In this document: in pieces, positions 1-9,807 of the stretch
Position numbering within the stretch: the first letter of the stretch is position 1
Layout of the letters: each line of letters begins with the position of its first letter
Assembly (NCBI RefSeq): GCF_026212465.1
Contig: NC_080060.1
Coordinates: 18,270,931 to 18,334,930 of the forward strand
Length of the DNA: 64,000 bases
Direction of reading: 5' to 3'
DNA from: Amaranthus tricolor
Lineage: Eukaryota; Streptophyta; Magnoliopsida; Caryophyllales; Amaranthaceae
The notes under the pieces: model-generated
Databases searched by the model: none
What the model saw: the letters and a program-made list of their open reading frames with translations, nothing else
What the model was told of the DNA's origin: nothing
Position numbers and translations under genes: made by a program

Positions 1-1110
1 CTCTTAGAGATGGAAACAGTAACAAGAGCGGGGTTGAATTGTTGTTGTTACAAGTTTAAGCATTTTCGCCTTGTTTTTGCGGAATTAGATAAATGAAATA
101 AATTTAAACTTAGAGCGAAATAATGAAAGAGACAACACGATTTTACGTGGAAACCTTCTAGGCCTAAATAGAAGAAAAAAAACCACGACCCCATGGGATT
201 TCTAAACTCTTCAATATGTTAAAGGCAACTCGTTACAATTACATTAAACACCTTGATTTACTCAAAGCGCATCAACTAGGCCAACTTCTCTTTCCAATAG
301 CTTCACTCAAAGCAACTCTCCTAACTTGACTAAAAGCTAACACTTCTCTAGCTTCACTAGAAACTATCTAATTCTCCCCTAGACTCACCCAAGACTAGTT
401 AGAATTACTCTCTCAAAAACCCTTACAAAAAAAGATAAAATTCTCTAAAAATAAAATCAATGAGTTGCACAAGAAAATATTGTAAGTTAATTGGAAATTT
501 TAGAATAAAATATTTCTTGTTGATTTTCCAAAAAAAACGCATGAAAATACTAGATCATACGAATGCATAAAAAGAGGAACAACTGAAATCTTCTATTTAT
601 AGGAGCAATTTACCTAATAAAAAGGAGGTAACTAACCACTATTCCCTTATCCCAAATAATAAGGAGAATAATATGGATCTTAAAATCCAAGGACAAACCT
701 ACGGTTAACATCTAAAACTAGGTATACACTTTGACAAAATCAAGTCCACGGTTTACCTAATAATAGCTGTTGTACCCTTATACTAACAATATGCAAATCA
801 GTTATTGTTCCCTTTTACTAATAATAACAGCAATTTTCATATACTAAAATTAGTTGCAGTTCCCTTTTCCAATAATAAACACGGTTACCTTAAACTAAAT
901 TTAGACACGGTTACGCTTAGCTAAAAATAGGGACAATTACCTATATACTAATAATAGGGATAGTTACCTATTTACTAATATTAGGGACAGTTACTCTAAC
1001 AATAGCTAAGTCTCCCTTAATATCAGCTGCTGTTCCCTTTTCCTATATTTAGTCAATCTAGTAATTTGCTAAATATAGAACTAGAATAAAAGCCTAATAA
1101 AAAGGTTTTT
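1..1110 (-). repeat. LTR-like segment, copia type, cut by window edge
   Basis: No gene is seen here. Read on the minus strand, the segment resembles a plant copia LTR. A TATA-like CCTATAAATAG lies at about 593-604, followed toward position 1 by a stretch containing GGTTTCCACGTAAAA (near 140-155), a phrase common near the 3' end of copia LTRs. The upstream (U3) side at about 750-1040 holds several imperfect copies of a motif like TAGGGACAGTTAC. Neither LTR terminus nor a TSD was found, so class and limits are inferred. Confidence 0.4.
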
Positions 1111-1614
1111 AGAAGACCATGCGTTAAATATTATTAGAAAATATTTTCCCAATTGACTTTAATAATTAATTAAAGCAACAAATTAATTTTAATTAATACA
1201 TCAACTAAAAACAGAAAATATAATTATAATTAGAATTTCAGCAGACGTGTTATTCTGATACCAATTTGGGAACAGTATACAGTCTCCGAATTCCAGCAGC
1301 GTTAGATCATCAAACTTGGGAACAGTAGACCTCCTGTCTACATTTGACATCCTAAGCGATATACCTCTTCTAACTTCTTTGGATTCCTTTGACGAGTACA
1401 CGTTCATAGACCAAGTCATAGGTACCATCAATGATCTTAATCACGACCTGATATCGACCTGCAAACAATCTCTAAAAATACATTCGTTTATATAAAGTGT
1501 AGTCATCTTCAAAACCTAAGAGGTCCAACAAGATGGGCTAAGTACCTTTAAAAAGAGTGTACTGTTATTAATAAATATAATAAGTTCTATGAAAAGAGTA
1601 AAGTGTGCAATGTC

Positions 1615-2737
1615 AATTTATGTATACCTTTCAATTGGATACAACCATCTATAATGAACAGGTCCTCCAAGCACTACCTCCTTAACAAGGTGAATTAATA
1701 AATGAACCATGATAGTTAAAAAAAGAGGAAGAAATACAATCTCCATTCAACACAAGACTTCTATTATCTTGGATTGTAAAGCACAAAGAGATTTAAAAAA
1801 TGATGAAAGATCATCAACAAGATCAATAACTGTGGAGGTTTGAGATGATTTCAATGCCATTGGAAGGATATCATACATTAATAAGTGGTTTTCATGAACT
1901 TTTAAGATTCGTAAGCTTCTTGTTTTTCAAGTTCACATCTTGAAAGATTTGACCCATATCCACCAGGAAATCTAATATTTGCCAAAATATGTAGAAAAGA
2001 ACTCTTTACCTACCCTCGTCATACAATTATGGGGCGAGGGGCATGATGAATTCATTGTCACTATGACGTTGCAGCCAAAAATATGGCTTCACATTTCTAT
2101 GTTCAAAAAAGCTGCGAGCAAATTCATCATCTTTACTTTTTCCATCTATATTCATCAAAGTTCCAAGAAGATTATCACACATATATTTTTCTATATGCAT
2201 GACATCTATGTTGTGACAAGGAGTATTATGCTCTCAATAAGGAAGATAAAAAAATATACTCCTCTTAGTCCAAAGAATCTTAGGATCATTGACATCATTA
2301 TCACTTATGGACAATCATTTTCGTCTTTTAAATGACTTTTTAATTTTCCCATACTCATGCTCTAAAGCTAGTTGCTCTCTTAAAACGCTAGCCAGTCATA
2401 GGTGAAGGAGCACTAACATGTTCTTCAGTCCCAACAAAAAAAAAATAGTTTGAAATCTAAAGGAATGATCCCTATGTAACAATTTACGATGTCCTATGAA
2501 CATATCTTATTTTCGACTCGTGTAAAGGGAGTTTAGAAACTACACTCAGGACAAGCATTATAACCCTTAGTACTCCATGCTTCTAACATGGCGAAAGTTG
2601 AAAAGTCGTTAATTGTCCACATTAAAGCTGCTTGAAATTTGAAATTCACATTAGTCTATGAATCAAAAGCATTGACACCTTTCCACAACAATCTCAACTT
2701 ATGTATTAAAGAACGCATATTGATTAATAAAAATGTC

Positions 2738-2745
<8 letters not shown>
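1615..2745 (-). pseudogene. CACTA (En/Spm) TNP2-type transposase fragment, broken
   Basis: This is a decayed piece of a plant CACTA transposase on the minus strand. In broken frames one reads, in order: LLWKGVNAFDS (about 2690), a block like WTINDFSTFAMLEAWSTKG (about 2600), DVMHIEKNICDNLLGTL (about 2200, with one frame change), and near 1640 the pair IMVHLLIHLVKEVVLGGP and YRWLYPIERY. These follow the usual order of the transposase_21/TNP2 domain and then the DUF4218-type region. Frameshifts and stops are spread throughout and the catalytic region is incomplete, so it cannot make a working enzyme. Upstream on the minus strand it runs into an AAT/ATT microsatellite. No CACTA ends were found around it. 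Confidence 0.82.
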
Positions 2746-2894
<149 letters not shown>

Positions 2895-2904
2895 GAAAAC
2901 TAAA

Positions 2905-3050
2905 TAAGATAAGATAAGATCAAATCAGGCCAGATCAAATCAGACCAGATCAATTCAGACCAGACTAGACCAGATCAAAAAGATTTAGATCAGATCAAAT
3001 CAAACCTTAGTAAATTCATATCAGATTCAATCAGATCAGACGAAGTGAAT
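2905..3050. repeat. Degenerate AGATCA/AGACC short tandem repeat
   Basis: Imperfect tandem copies of a roughly 10-bp motif (variants of CAGATCAGAC and CAGATCAAAT) occupy this stretch directly after the microsatellite. No gene is present. The following 220 bases, up to the hAT element, hold nothing I recognise. Confidence 0.75.
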
Positions 3051-3278
3051 ATACCCTTATAGGATGTAAAGAGGGAGATACTGTCCTTATCCCACGTATC
3101 ACTCTTACACCAACTGATAATGTTAAGCTACATGTTAAGATATAGAGAAGGCCGTTTTCTTATAAGCATATTTTTTGCTATGACTATTGCCAAAAGTCAC
3201 GGGGAAATCCTTGTCACATGTATGGTTATTTTTGCCAAAACCTATTTTGAGCCACGGTCAACTATATGTGGCTGTATC

Positions 3279-5094
3279 TAGGGATGCAGGTGGGGCGGGT
3301 CTAATAGGAGACCCGCCCCATCCCCGCCCCATCGGGGCGGGGATGGGTACCGGTTTGATGGGTCATGGGGCGGGTACGGGTATAAAATTCATACCCACCA
3401 CGGGGATGGGGATGGGGATGGGTTTTAGGTGATACCCGCCCCATCCCCGCCCCGCCCCGCCCCGCCCATCCTCGCCCCGCTTCACGAAATGTACAAATTT
3501 TGAGAATTGGAATTCCCTAAATTATTTTTCAAATTTCTGAATTTTTTAAACCTTGAATTATTTTCAAATTTTTTAAAAAAACTTTGGGTTGGGCCTTTGA
3601 AAACTTTTAAAAATTATTTTCACTGCTTCACTGCTTCAAAAATCAAAACCCTAAATTATTTCTTTCAAAACCTAATGCTGGCCGTCATTTCTCATTTGCT
3701 TCACTCATTCACTGCTTCATTTGCTTCACTGCTGGTCTGCTGCCGTCACTTCACTGCTGCACTCCCATCTTCTTCTTCTTCTTGAAACACTCCCATCTTC
3801 TTCAATCTTGCTGCATATCGTCTTCTTCTTCAATCGTCTGTCTTTTCTCCAGTCAATCGTCATCTTCTTCAATCTTGAAACCATCAATAGGTAAGTTTCT
3901 GATTTTCTGCAATCATCATCTTCTTCAATCATCTTGAAATCATCAATGTGGAATGAAGAAAGAAAAAATGAAATTCTTGAATAAAGTGTGCTTGTCGGTG
4001 TCTGTATTTGTTTATCATGCCAGATGATTTTCATATTTTCTCTTGAATGGCATGAAACGAATGAGCTGGAGTTTCCCTTTCCTTTTGCCGATTTCAGAAC
4101 GTGTATCCCTGTATATTAAATTTTAACAATTATGTGTTTTCGCAGGTTTCAGAACATGTATCCCTGTATATTGTAATAAATCAAAGTTCAATGAAGTTGC
4201 CACTAACCAAAATTTTAATTTATGAATGTGTAAAAATAAAAAATTAAAAAAATGAAAAATGAAAATAATTGAATCTGATAGAGTATGTGATTCACCACCC
4301 ACCAATTTTAATCTCATACTAGACCACCCAAATCTATACCTCTGTTTTGTTTGAAACCCACATCCTGAAATTCAAAAACATGAATTGGGTTCAAATAATA
4401 AATTTAAATTATAATAAAAAAAATCAATTAATGTATTAAAATAAATAGAGAAATTGCACTAACCACTAATTTTATCTAAGGAAAGAAACCAGATCTGACC
4501 ATCATCTGAAGTCTTGAAATTACTTTCAGAAAACATGATATCAAAGTTATCTTTGAATGATCCTTTTGTTAATGAAACTGATAAAGATGGTGAAACAATG
4601 GCGGCCATTAAAGCTGCAATAAACAGAGGAATAGCCATTTTAGATAATCTTTCTTTCATAAACAGAGGAATTTCAATGCTTCATCAATGAAGCTTTTATG
4701 GAGGGCTGAACAATTAATGATTTGTTTTTATATTGCTTTGCTACGTTTAGTTAAAACTCAAGTGTATTGTGTGTGGAAGGTAGATTTAAATTAAAAATAG
4801 ATTTAAATTAATGACAAATATATATAAAATATATGACACAGATGGGTATTAAGCGGGGATTTGACGGGTGGTGGGGCGGGTAAAATGGGTATTATACGGG
4901 GATGGATACCCAGATGGGGATGGGGATGGGGACGGTATTAGGTACAAACCCATCGGGGCGGGGACGGGGAAAAAAATTATACTCGCCGCGGGGATGGGGA
5001 TGGGGATGGGGATGGGGATGGGGATGGATTTACCAGATGGGGATGGGGATGGTAATGCCAATATCCGCCCCGCCTCGCCCCGTTTGCATCCCTA
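3279..5094. mobile_element. hAT-type non-autonomous transposon carrying an XTH gene fragment
   Basis: The ends are inverted: the left begins TAGGGATGCAGGTGGGGC and the right, reverse-complemented, begins TAGGGATGCAAACGGGGC. The flanks are 8-bp target duplications differing at one base, GCTGTATC (3271-3278) and GCTATATC (5095-5102). TIR sequence and 8-bp TSD fit the hAT superfamily. Both subterminal regions are rich in GGGGAT and GGGGCGGG repeats (3290-3480, 4855-5080). Inside there is no transposase. The left half (3600-3950) looks like a CT-rich leader ending in an exon-intron junction (AG|GTAAGT near 3890). The right half holds, in reverse, the start of a host XTH gene. It therefore resembles a gene-capturing (Pack-type) hAT. 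Confidence 0.88.
4280..4660 (-). pseudogene. Captured 5' fragment of a xyloglucan endotransglucosylase/hydrolase gene
   Basis: Two exon pieces of an XTH-family (GH16) gene are readable on the minus strand. Exon 1 (about 4660-4459, possible in-frame start MAIPLF at about 4638) encodes a hydrophobic signal-peptide-like start followed by FKDNFDIMFSESNFKTSDDG and IWFLSLDKISG. After an intron (GT donor at about 4458, AG acceptor near 4371) exon 2 continues in phase as CGFQTKQRYRFGW then SSMRLKLVGGES. That order is the N-terminal region of plant XTH proteins. Homology stops after GGES, so the catalytic DEIDFEFLG region and the C-terminus are absent and no enzyme can result. About 100 bases 5' of exon 1 include a TATA-like motif and may be captured promoter. 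It lies wholly inside the 3279-5094 hAT, opposite to the leader-like left half. Confidence 0.85.
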
Positions 5095-5102
5095 GCTATA
5101 TC

Positions 5103-5960
5103 ACCTGTGACAAATAGCAGAACTAAAGATTTTAATACTCTCTTCTATTTTCCTTATTAATCTCATTTCCAAATAGGCTTTCATTCTATTAGTCTTATTT
5201 TTATTTATAGAATGAATTTTTTACCTTATTATTCTTATTCATATTAGCTTATTACAGTTAATCTAATGAAAAAACTTTATACAATTTACTTATTACCACT
5301 TCTCTATCTTTTTTAAATAATTTCATTTAACTCACTTAAAAATCTATGAAATGTCAAATAGGACTAATTAGAAAATTAATAGTAATCTAATGAAAACATC
5401 ACATATCGAAAACTAAGAACCTGAAGAAAACTAACAAAAGACATTTCGAAATCACAAAGAAAAGACTAACCAAACCTTTCAAAATCCCTTCGAACTCAGA
5501 AAAATCAAAATCACGAACGAACGAATAAGAATCTGCAAAAAAGCCCGTCGAAAATTCGACGAACCCAGAGAAATCGAACAGAGAATTGAAAACCCTTCGA
5601 AATCAAGATACAAGATCAACAAGAAACTGCAAACAAACCTTACAAGTGCCCATCGAAAAGTCAGAATCGCAAACAGAATGGAAAAAGACCGCAGCCCAGA
5701 AACGCCAATCAGACCCTCACAATCACGAAATTGAATGAAGAATCTCCAGAAAACACAAACAATCCAAGGTAAATAACGAAAAGTGAATGAAACAGCAGCA
5801 GAAATCACGAACAGAACTGCAGAAAAAATTCACGATTAGTGAGCAATTCCAGAAATCGCAAAATAGGGCTGAAAAGCGACAAAAACTCTGCAAATCAGAC
5901 CCCTTCTCTCTGCCATTGCCATTGTTGAATCATCAACTTAGTTAGTTTGCTAGTACATCC
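5103..5960. other. Intergenic; upstream region of the PPR gene
   Basis: No convincing gene. From 5150 to 5400 the DNA is plain AT-rich. From about 5400 to 5900 the plus strand is A/purine-rich; on the minus strand this gives a T-rich stretch with a 109-codon ORF (5808-5479) lacking any family signature, resembling a leader/intron more than a protein. The last ~80 bases before 5982 are the likely 5' UTR of the PPR gene. Confidence 0.5.
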
Positions 5961-5981
5961 CAAAATAGCAAATAAATTTGA

Positions 5982-7388
5982 ATGATTGCTACTGCAAAAT
6001 CCATTCTCCGCCAATCTCTTTTCTATTCTCACACTACACTTCAATGTCGAAAATCCCTAATTTCTGCCATATCTACCACCTCAACCTCTCTCGATGGCGG
6101 AAAACCCCTTTCTACATCCAGCAATTCCAAAGACGACTATTTCGCCGCCATTCACCACATCTCCACCATTGTTCGTCGCGATATTTACCTTGAAAGAACC
6201 CTAAATAAGCTTAAAATTACCATTACTAATGAACTTGTTTACCGCGTTCTTCGTAGCTGTTCTAATTATGGAATTCAATCATTTCGCTTCTTTAATTGGG
6301 CGAGATCTCATTCTATCTCCTCTTATTCTCCTACTACGATTGAATACGAGGAGCTTATCAAAACCCTAGCGAAAACTCAACATTGGGAAACAATGTGGAA
6401 GGTTCTTAATCAAGTCCATAGAGAATCTTCGTTGATTATTTCTACTGAGGTAATTGAGTTTATTATCCGTGAATATGGTACTAAAGGTTTTGTTGATGAA
6501 GCTGTCCATGTTTTCAATTCTTGTCCTAAGGTTTTTAAAATTGAACAAACTGTTGGTGTTTATAATTCCTTATTGTTTGCTTTATGTGAGGGGAAGAATT
6601 TTTATGGTGCTTATTCTTTAATTAGGAGGATGATTAGGAAAAGGATTATTCCTAACAAGGAGACTTATTCTGTTCTTGTTAATGCTTGGTGTAAGAATGG
6701 AAAGATGAGAGAAGCTCAGGAGTTTTTGGAGGAGATGAGTAGAAAAGGGTTTAATCCACCTGTTCGAGGTCGGGATTTGTTGATTGATGGGTTGTTAAAT
6801 GCTGGGTATATCGAGAATGCTAAGAATTTGGTTAGGAAGATGTCGAAAGAAGGATTTGTTCCAGATATTAGGACATTTAATTCATTGTTAGAAGTGATTT
6901 GTAAGTCGGGGCAGGTTGAGTATTGTATTGAATTGTTTAATGATGTTTGCAAAATGGGGCTTTGTCCTGATATCGATTCATATAAGATTATGATTCCCAT
7001 TGTTTCTAAGTTGAATAAATTGGATGAGGCATTTCGTTTATTACATTGCTCAATTGAAAAAGGCCATATGCCATTTCCGAGTTTATATGCGCCTATCCTT
7101 AAGGCGTTGTGTAGGGTTGGTCAGTTTGATGATGCATTTAGCTTTTTCAGTGATATGAAGGTTAGAGGGCATCCACCTAACAGGCCAGTTTACACAATGT
7201 TGATTAGGATGTGTGCTCGTGGAGGTAGATTTGTTGAGGCTGCAAATTACTTGGTTGAGATGACTGAGAGGAACTTACCACCTTTATCAGGAAGCTTTGA
7301 TATGGTCACTGATGGGTTAAAGAATTGTGGGAAGCATGATCTGGCAAAAAGGATGGAGCAATTAGAAGTGTCTCTAAGAGGTGTTTGA
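5982..7388 (+). CDS. P-class pentatricopeptide repeat protein, probably mitochondrial
   Basis: A single uninterrupted exon encodes 468 residues. Residues 1-50 are rich in Ser, Thr, Arg and Leu with few acids (MIATAKSILRQSLFYSHTT), as expected for an organelle-targeting peptide. From about residue 190 to the end there are around eight tandem ~35-residue PPR units, for example VYNSLLFALCEGKNFYGAY, ETYSVLVNAWCKNGKMREA and PVYTMLIRMCARGGRFVEA. No E/DYW extension follows, so this is the P class, whose members bind organelle RNA and affect its processing, stability or translation. As I remember the Arabidopsis protein, it matches At5g18390 over nearly the whole length, including DLLI-GLLNAGY and a C-terminus of LEV-LRGV, so orthology is likely. 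Its RNA target cannot be read from the sequence. The frame is intact and the codon use is unremarkable. Confidence 0.95.
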   Translation: MIATAKSILRQSLFYSHTTLQCRKSLISAISTTSTSLDGGKPLSTSSNSKDDYFAAIHHISTIVRRDIYLERTLNKLKITITNELVYRVLRSCSNYGIQSFRFFNWARSHSISSYSPTTIEYEELIKTLAKTQHWETMWKVLNQVHRESSLIISTEVIEFIIREYGTKGFVDEAVHVFNSCPKVFKIEQTVGVYNSLLFALCEGKNFYGAYSLIRRMIRKRIIPNKETYSVLVNAWCKNGKMREAQEFLEEMSRKGFNPPVRGRDLLIDGLLNAGYIENAKNLVRKMSKEGFVPDIRTFNSLLEVICKSGQVEYCIELFNDVCKMGLCPDIDSYKIMIPIVSKLNKLDEAFRLLHCSIEKGHMPFPSLYAPILKALCRVGQFDDAFSFFSDMKVRGHPPNRPVYTMLIRMCARGGRFVEAANYLVEMTERNLPPLSGSFDMVTDGLKNCGKHDLAKRMEQLEVSLRGV

Positions 7389-9807
7389 TTATGTCAGTTG
7401 ATGGATGAGGTCATGAGCATGTTTTCGTGGGGCTTAATCATGTAAGAAAGTTACTATTTCATGATGGGTTAAAGAATTGTGGGAAGCTCATAATGCTTGC
7501 GGACAACCGAGTTGTGGCATTCTGCACAAAGAGGCTTATTCATGGTAAAAAAGTTACAATTTCATCACTCTCCCTCTTATTGTTCCTTTGAATCTTGTAA
7601 GCCTCATGTTTTTGCTAGTAGGCATCGAATTTTGTGTATGGGGCCTTAAGTGTTTAATGTGTTTCGTTGTTATGACAAGGCTATGGCTTAGTAAAACTGA
7701 CCTTATCAAATCTTGCCAAGATTAGCATTGGGTAATGGGATAGCTTTTGGCGCCTTGAACATGAATGTGAAACATCCTGCAAATCTTTAATAATGTTGAG
7801 GTTCTCTTTTCACTAGCACGTTTTAACAATATATTCATGTTAAAGACCAAAGTGCCTCGTTTGCATAATATTGATCTAAGTCACAAAGTGAAGATTTACA
7901 TGTTTTATTTGATCGCCTAGTATGAGGTATGTGATTTCTGTTACTTTCCTGAGGGTGCAGCCGAGCTTATTGAGCAGTTTCCCAACTCCTTAGGAGGTGT
8001 TTAGCACAAGGGAATAGGACTTGTGAGACTTTAATTTTTGAGATTTTTAAGATGAGACTTTTTTTGGCAAAAATTTCTTATATTAGAAACGAATGTGGAA
8101 GCGTGAGCCTAAAGCCCTAAAGTGGCACGAAAGGTTGAAGACCATGACTTGAAGGTGCACTAATGAAAAATGGTTATATACAAGTATTAAGGTAAGGATA
8201 AATGGGAGGCTCAAGCTTTGTAGAGAATTAAAGACGGTATGGTAAGGATAAATGGGAGGCTCAAGCTTTGTAGTTTGGCTTTACTTCTACAAAAATATGG
8301 CAATATATATACATAGGCAAAGGGTGACAAATGGGGCAGCTTTCGAAGCAAGGCAGCAGTAGGCGAAAAAGACAGAACAACAGGCTGTATCCTGCTAGAC
8401 CTTGGCTCGGTTGAGTGAGCTGGGGTAGTAAGCCTCTGTCTTCTTTTACGTGATTCAACAGTCCCCTATGCTCTGATAGCTTATTCTAGCTGTTCTGGGG
8501 TACTTTATTGCCGTGATGATCAATTGCAGGCCCATGTGAAACATTTCAGAGGTTTGATTTATGCACACAATTGGTGTGTATTCATGACTTGGAGTTCCTT
8601 TTACCACTCATAATAATACATGCTTAAGTTCTAGTAATCACTTTGTTACTTCTAACCTTTAAACCTACACTCTTCTACACAAGAGTCAAGTCACACACTC
8701 TTTCATTCTTCACCTTGACAATAAAGATGACCTTTAACAAAACACAAATCCCACGACACTCCAAAGATCACTTAACTAAAGGCACCAAAGCATATTCACC
8801 AAATACTTACGCATTAAGATGACCCCATGAAAAAGTCTTAGAAAGACCCAAACGGAGTACACACCAAAAGACTTACAAAGTCTTGCAAAATCAACCAAGA
8901 ACACCATGAACTTGTTGATTGGAAATTGGAATAAAAAGAAACACCTTTTGCTCAAACAACAAATTTGCCTCAAGTTGTGGTTCTTTAACAAAACAAGATA
9001 CTTGGATTAAGTTTGCGGAAACATGAATGCCAACAATTATGAGCATGGTGCCAAACAAAATGTTTACATAATAATTGGTTCCATCGATGTTTATAATGAA
9101 CCGGTCGCTATCATCATAACTCTACCTTCACCAATGTATCATCAAACCCACTTAAACATACTAGTACCAAGGGACATTAAGTTATCTCAAATGTGGGGAT
9201 ATAAAGCGGTTTTGAAACCTTAGAGTCAAATCATAACCACCCTTGTACTCAAATATAAAATAAGAGCAACCAACTTCATCACAAAATCATTAACATGATT
9301 AACATAAGCATTTTAAACATGCTTATCATTAAACACAACTAGCTTGGCATAACTAGTGCTAGACTTATAATTAAACATAAAAAATATGGTCACCAAAAAA
9401 TAATTATCAAGTCATGATTTTTGTTCAAATATTGCCATAAAAAAAATCTATCCATTAATCTTCTTACAAGCACGCCTGTGTTAACCAACAAAATAAAGAA
9501 CTTATGTGATAGTGATGAAAGATAAAACCATAAATCAAGATTCACCCGAAAAACTCACTTCACAACTTATCTCAACCAAATCAAGGATCTTCAACTCAAA
9601 AATGTAAGAGAAAAATATGGCAAAGAACAAATCAACAGTATAAAACAAAATATCCGAACAAATTTGGAACCATTTAAATAAACATATCCATTTTGATGGA
9701 ATGTGAAAAATTTGAGGTGAGGTTTCAAGAAACATTCTTACCAACTCCAAATTAAGGGAATGAACAACAAATTCATTAGGAGCAATCAAAATAGAGACAC
9801 TCTTTGA
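7389..9807. other. 3' flank of the PPR gene; no gene recognised
   Basis: The first few hundred bases are presumably 3' UTR. They contain a 25-base exact repeat of coding sequence (7311-7335 again at 7463-7487). A 33-base direct repeat lies at 8191-8223 and 8241-8273. The rest (8300-9800) has only short ORFs without recognisable domains on either strand, and no clear transposon ends were found. Confidence 0.5.
8191..8273. repeat. 33-bp direct repeat pair
   Basis: The segment starting GGTAAGGATAAATGGGAGGC occurs at 8191-8223 and again, identical, at 8241-8273, with a 17-bp spacer. No flanking inverted ends were seen. It looks like a simple local duplication. Confidence 0.85.

Noticed and set aside
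1246..1262. Minus-strand TTGGTATCAGAAT resembling a copia primer-binding site
   Set aside because: An LTR would have to lie to its right, where decayed CACTA transposase sequence starts by about 1615; no LTR or gag was found, so it is probably chance.
4868..5117. ORFs encoding MGMGMG/PIPIPI-like repeats
   Set aside because: These are the (GGGGAT)n subterminal repeats of the hAT element.
5479..5808. 109-codon minus-strand ORF upstream of the PPR gene
   Set aside because: Phe/Ile/Leu/Ser-rich translation of T-rich DNA, no family match, and no supporting gene structure.
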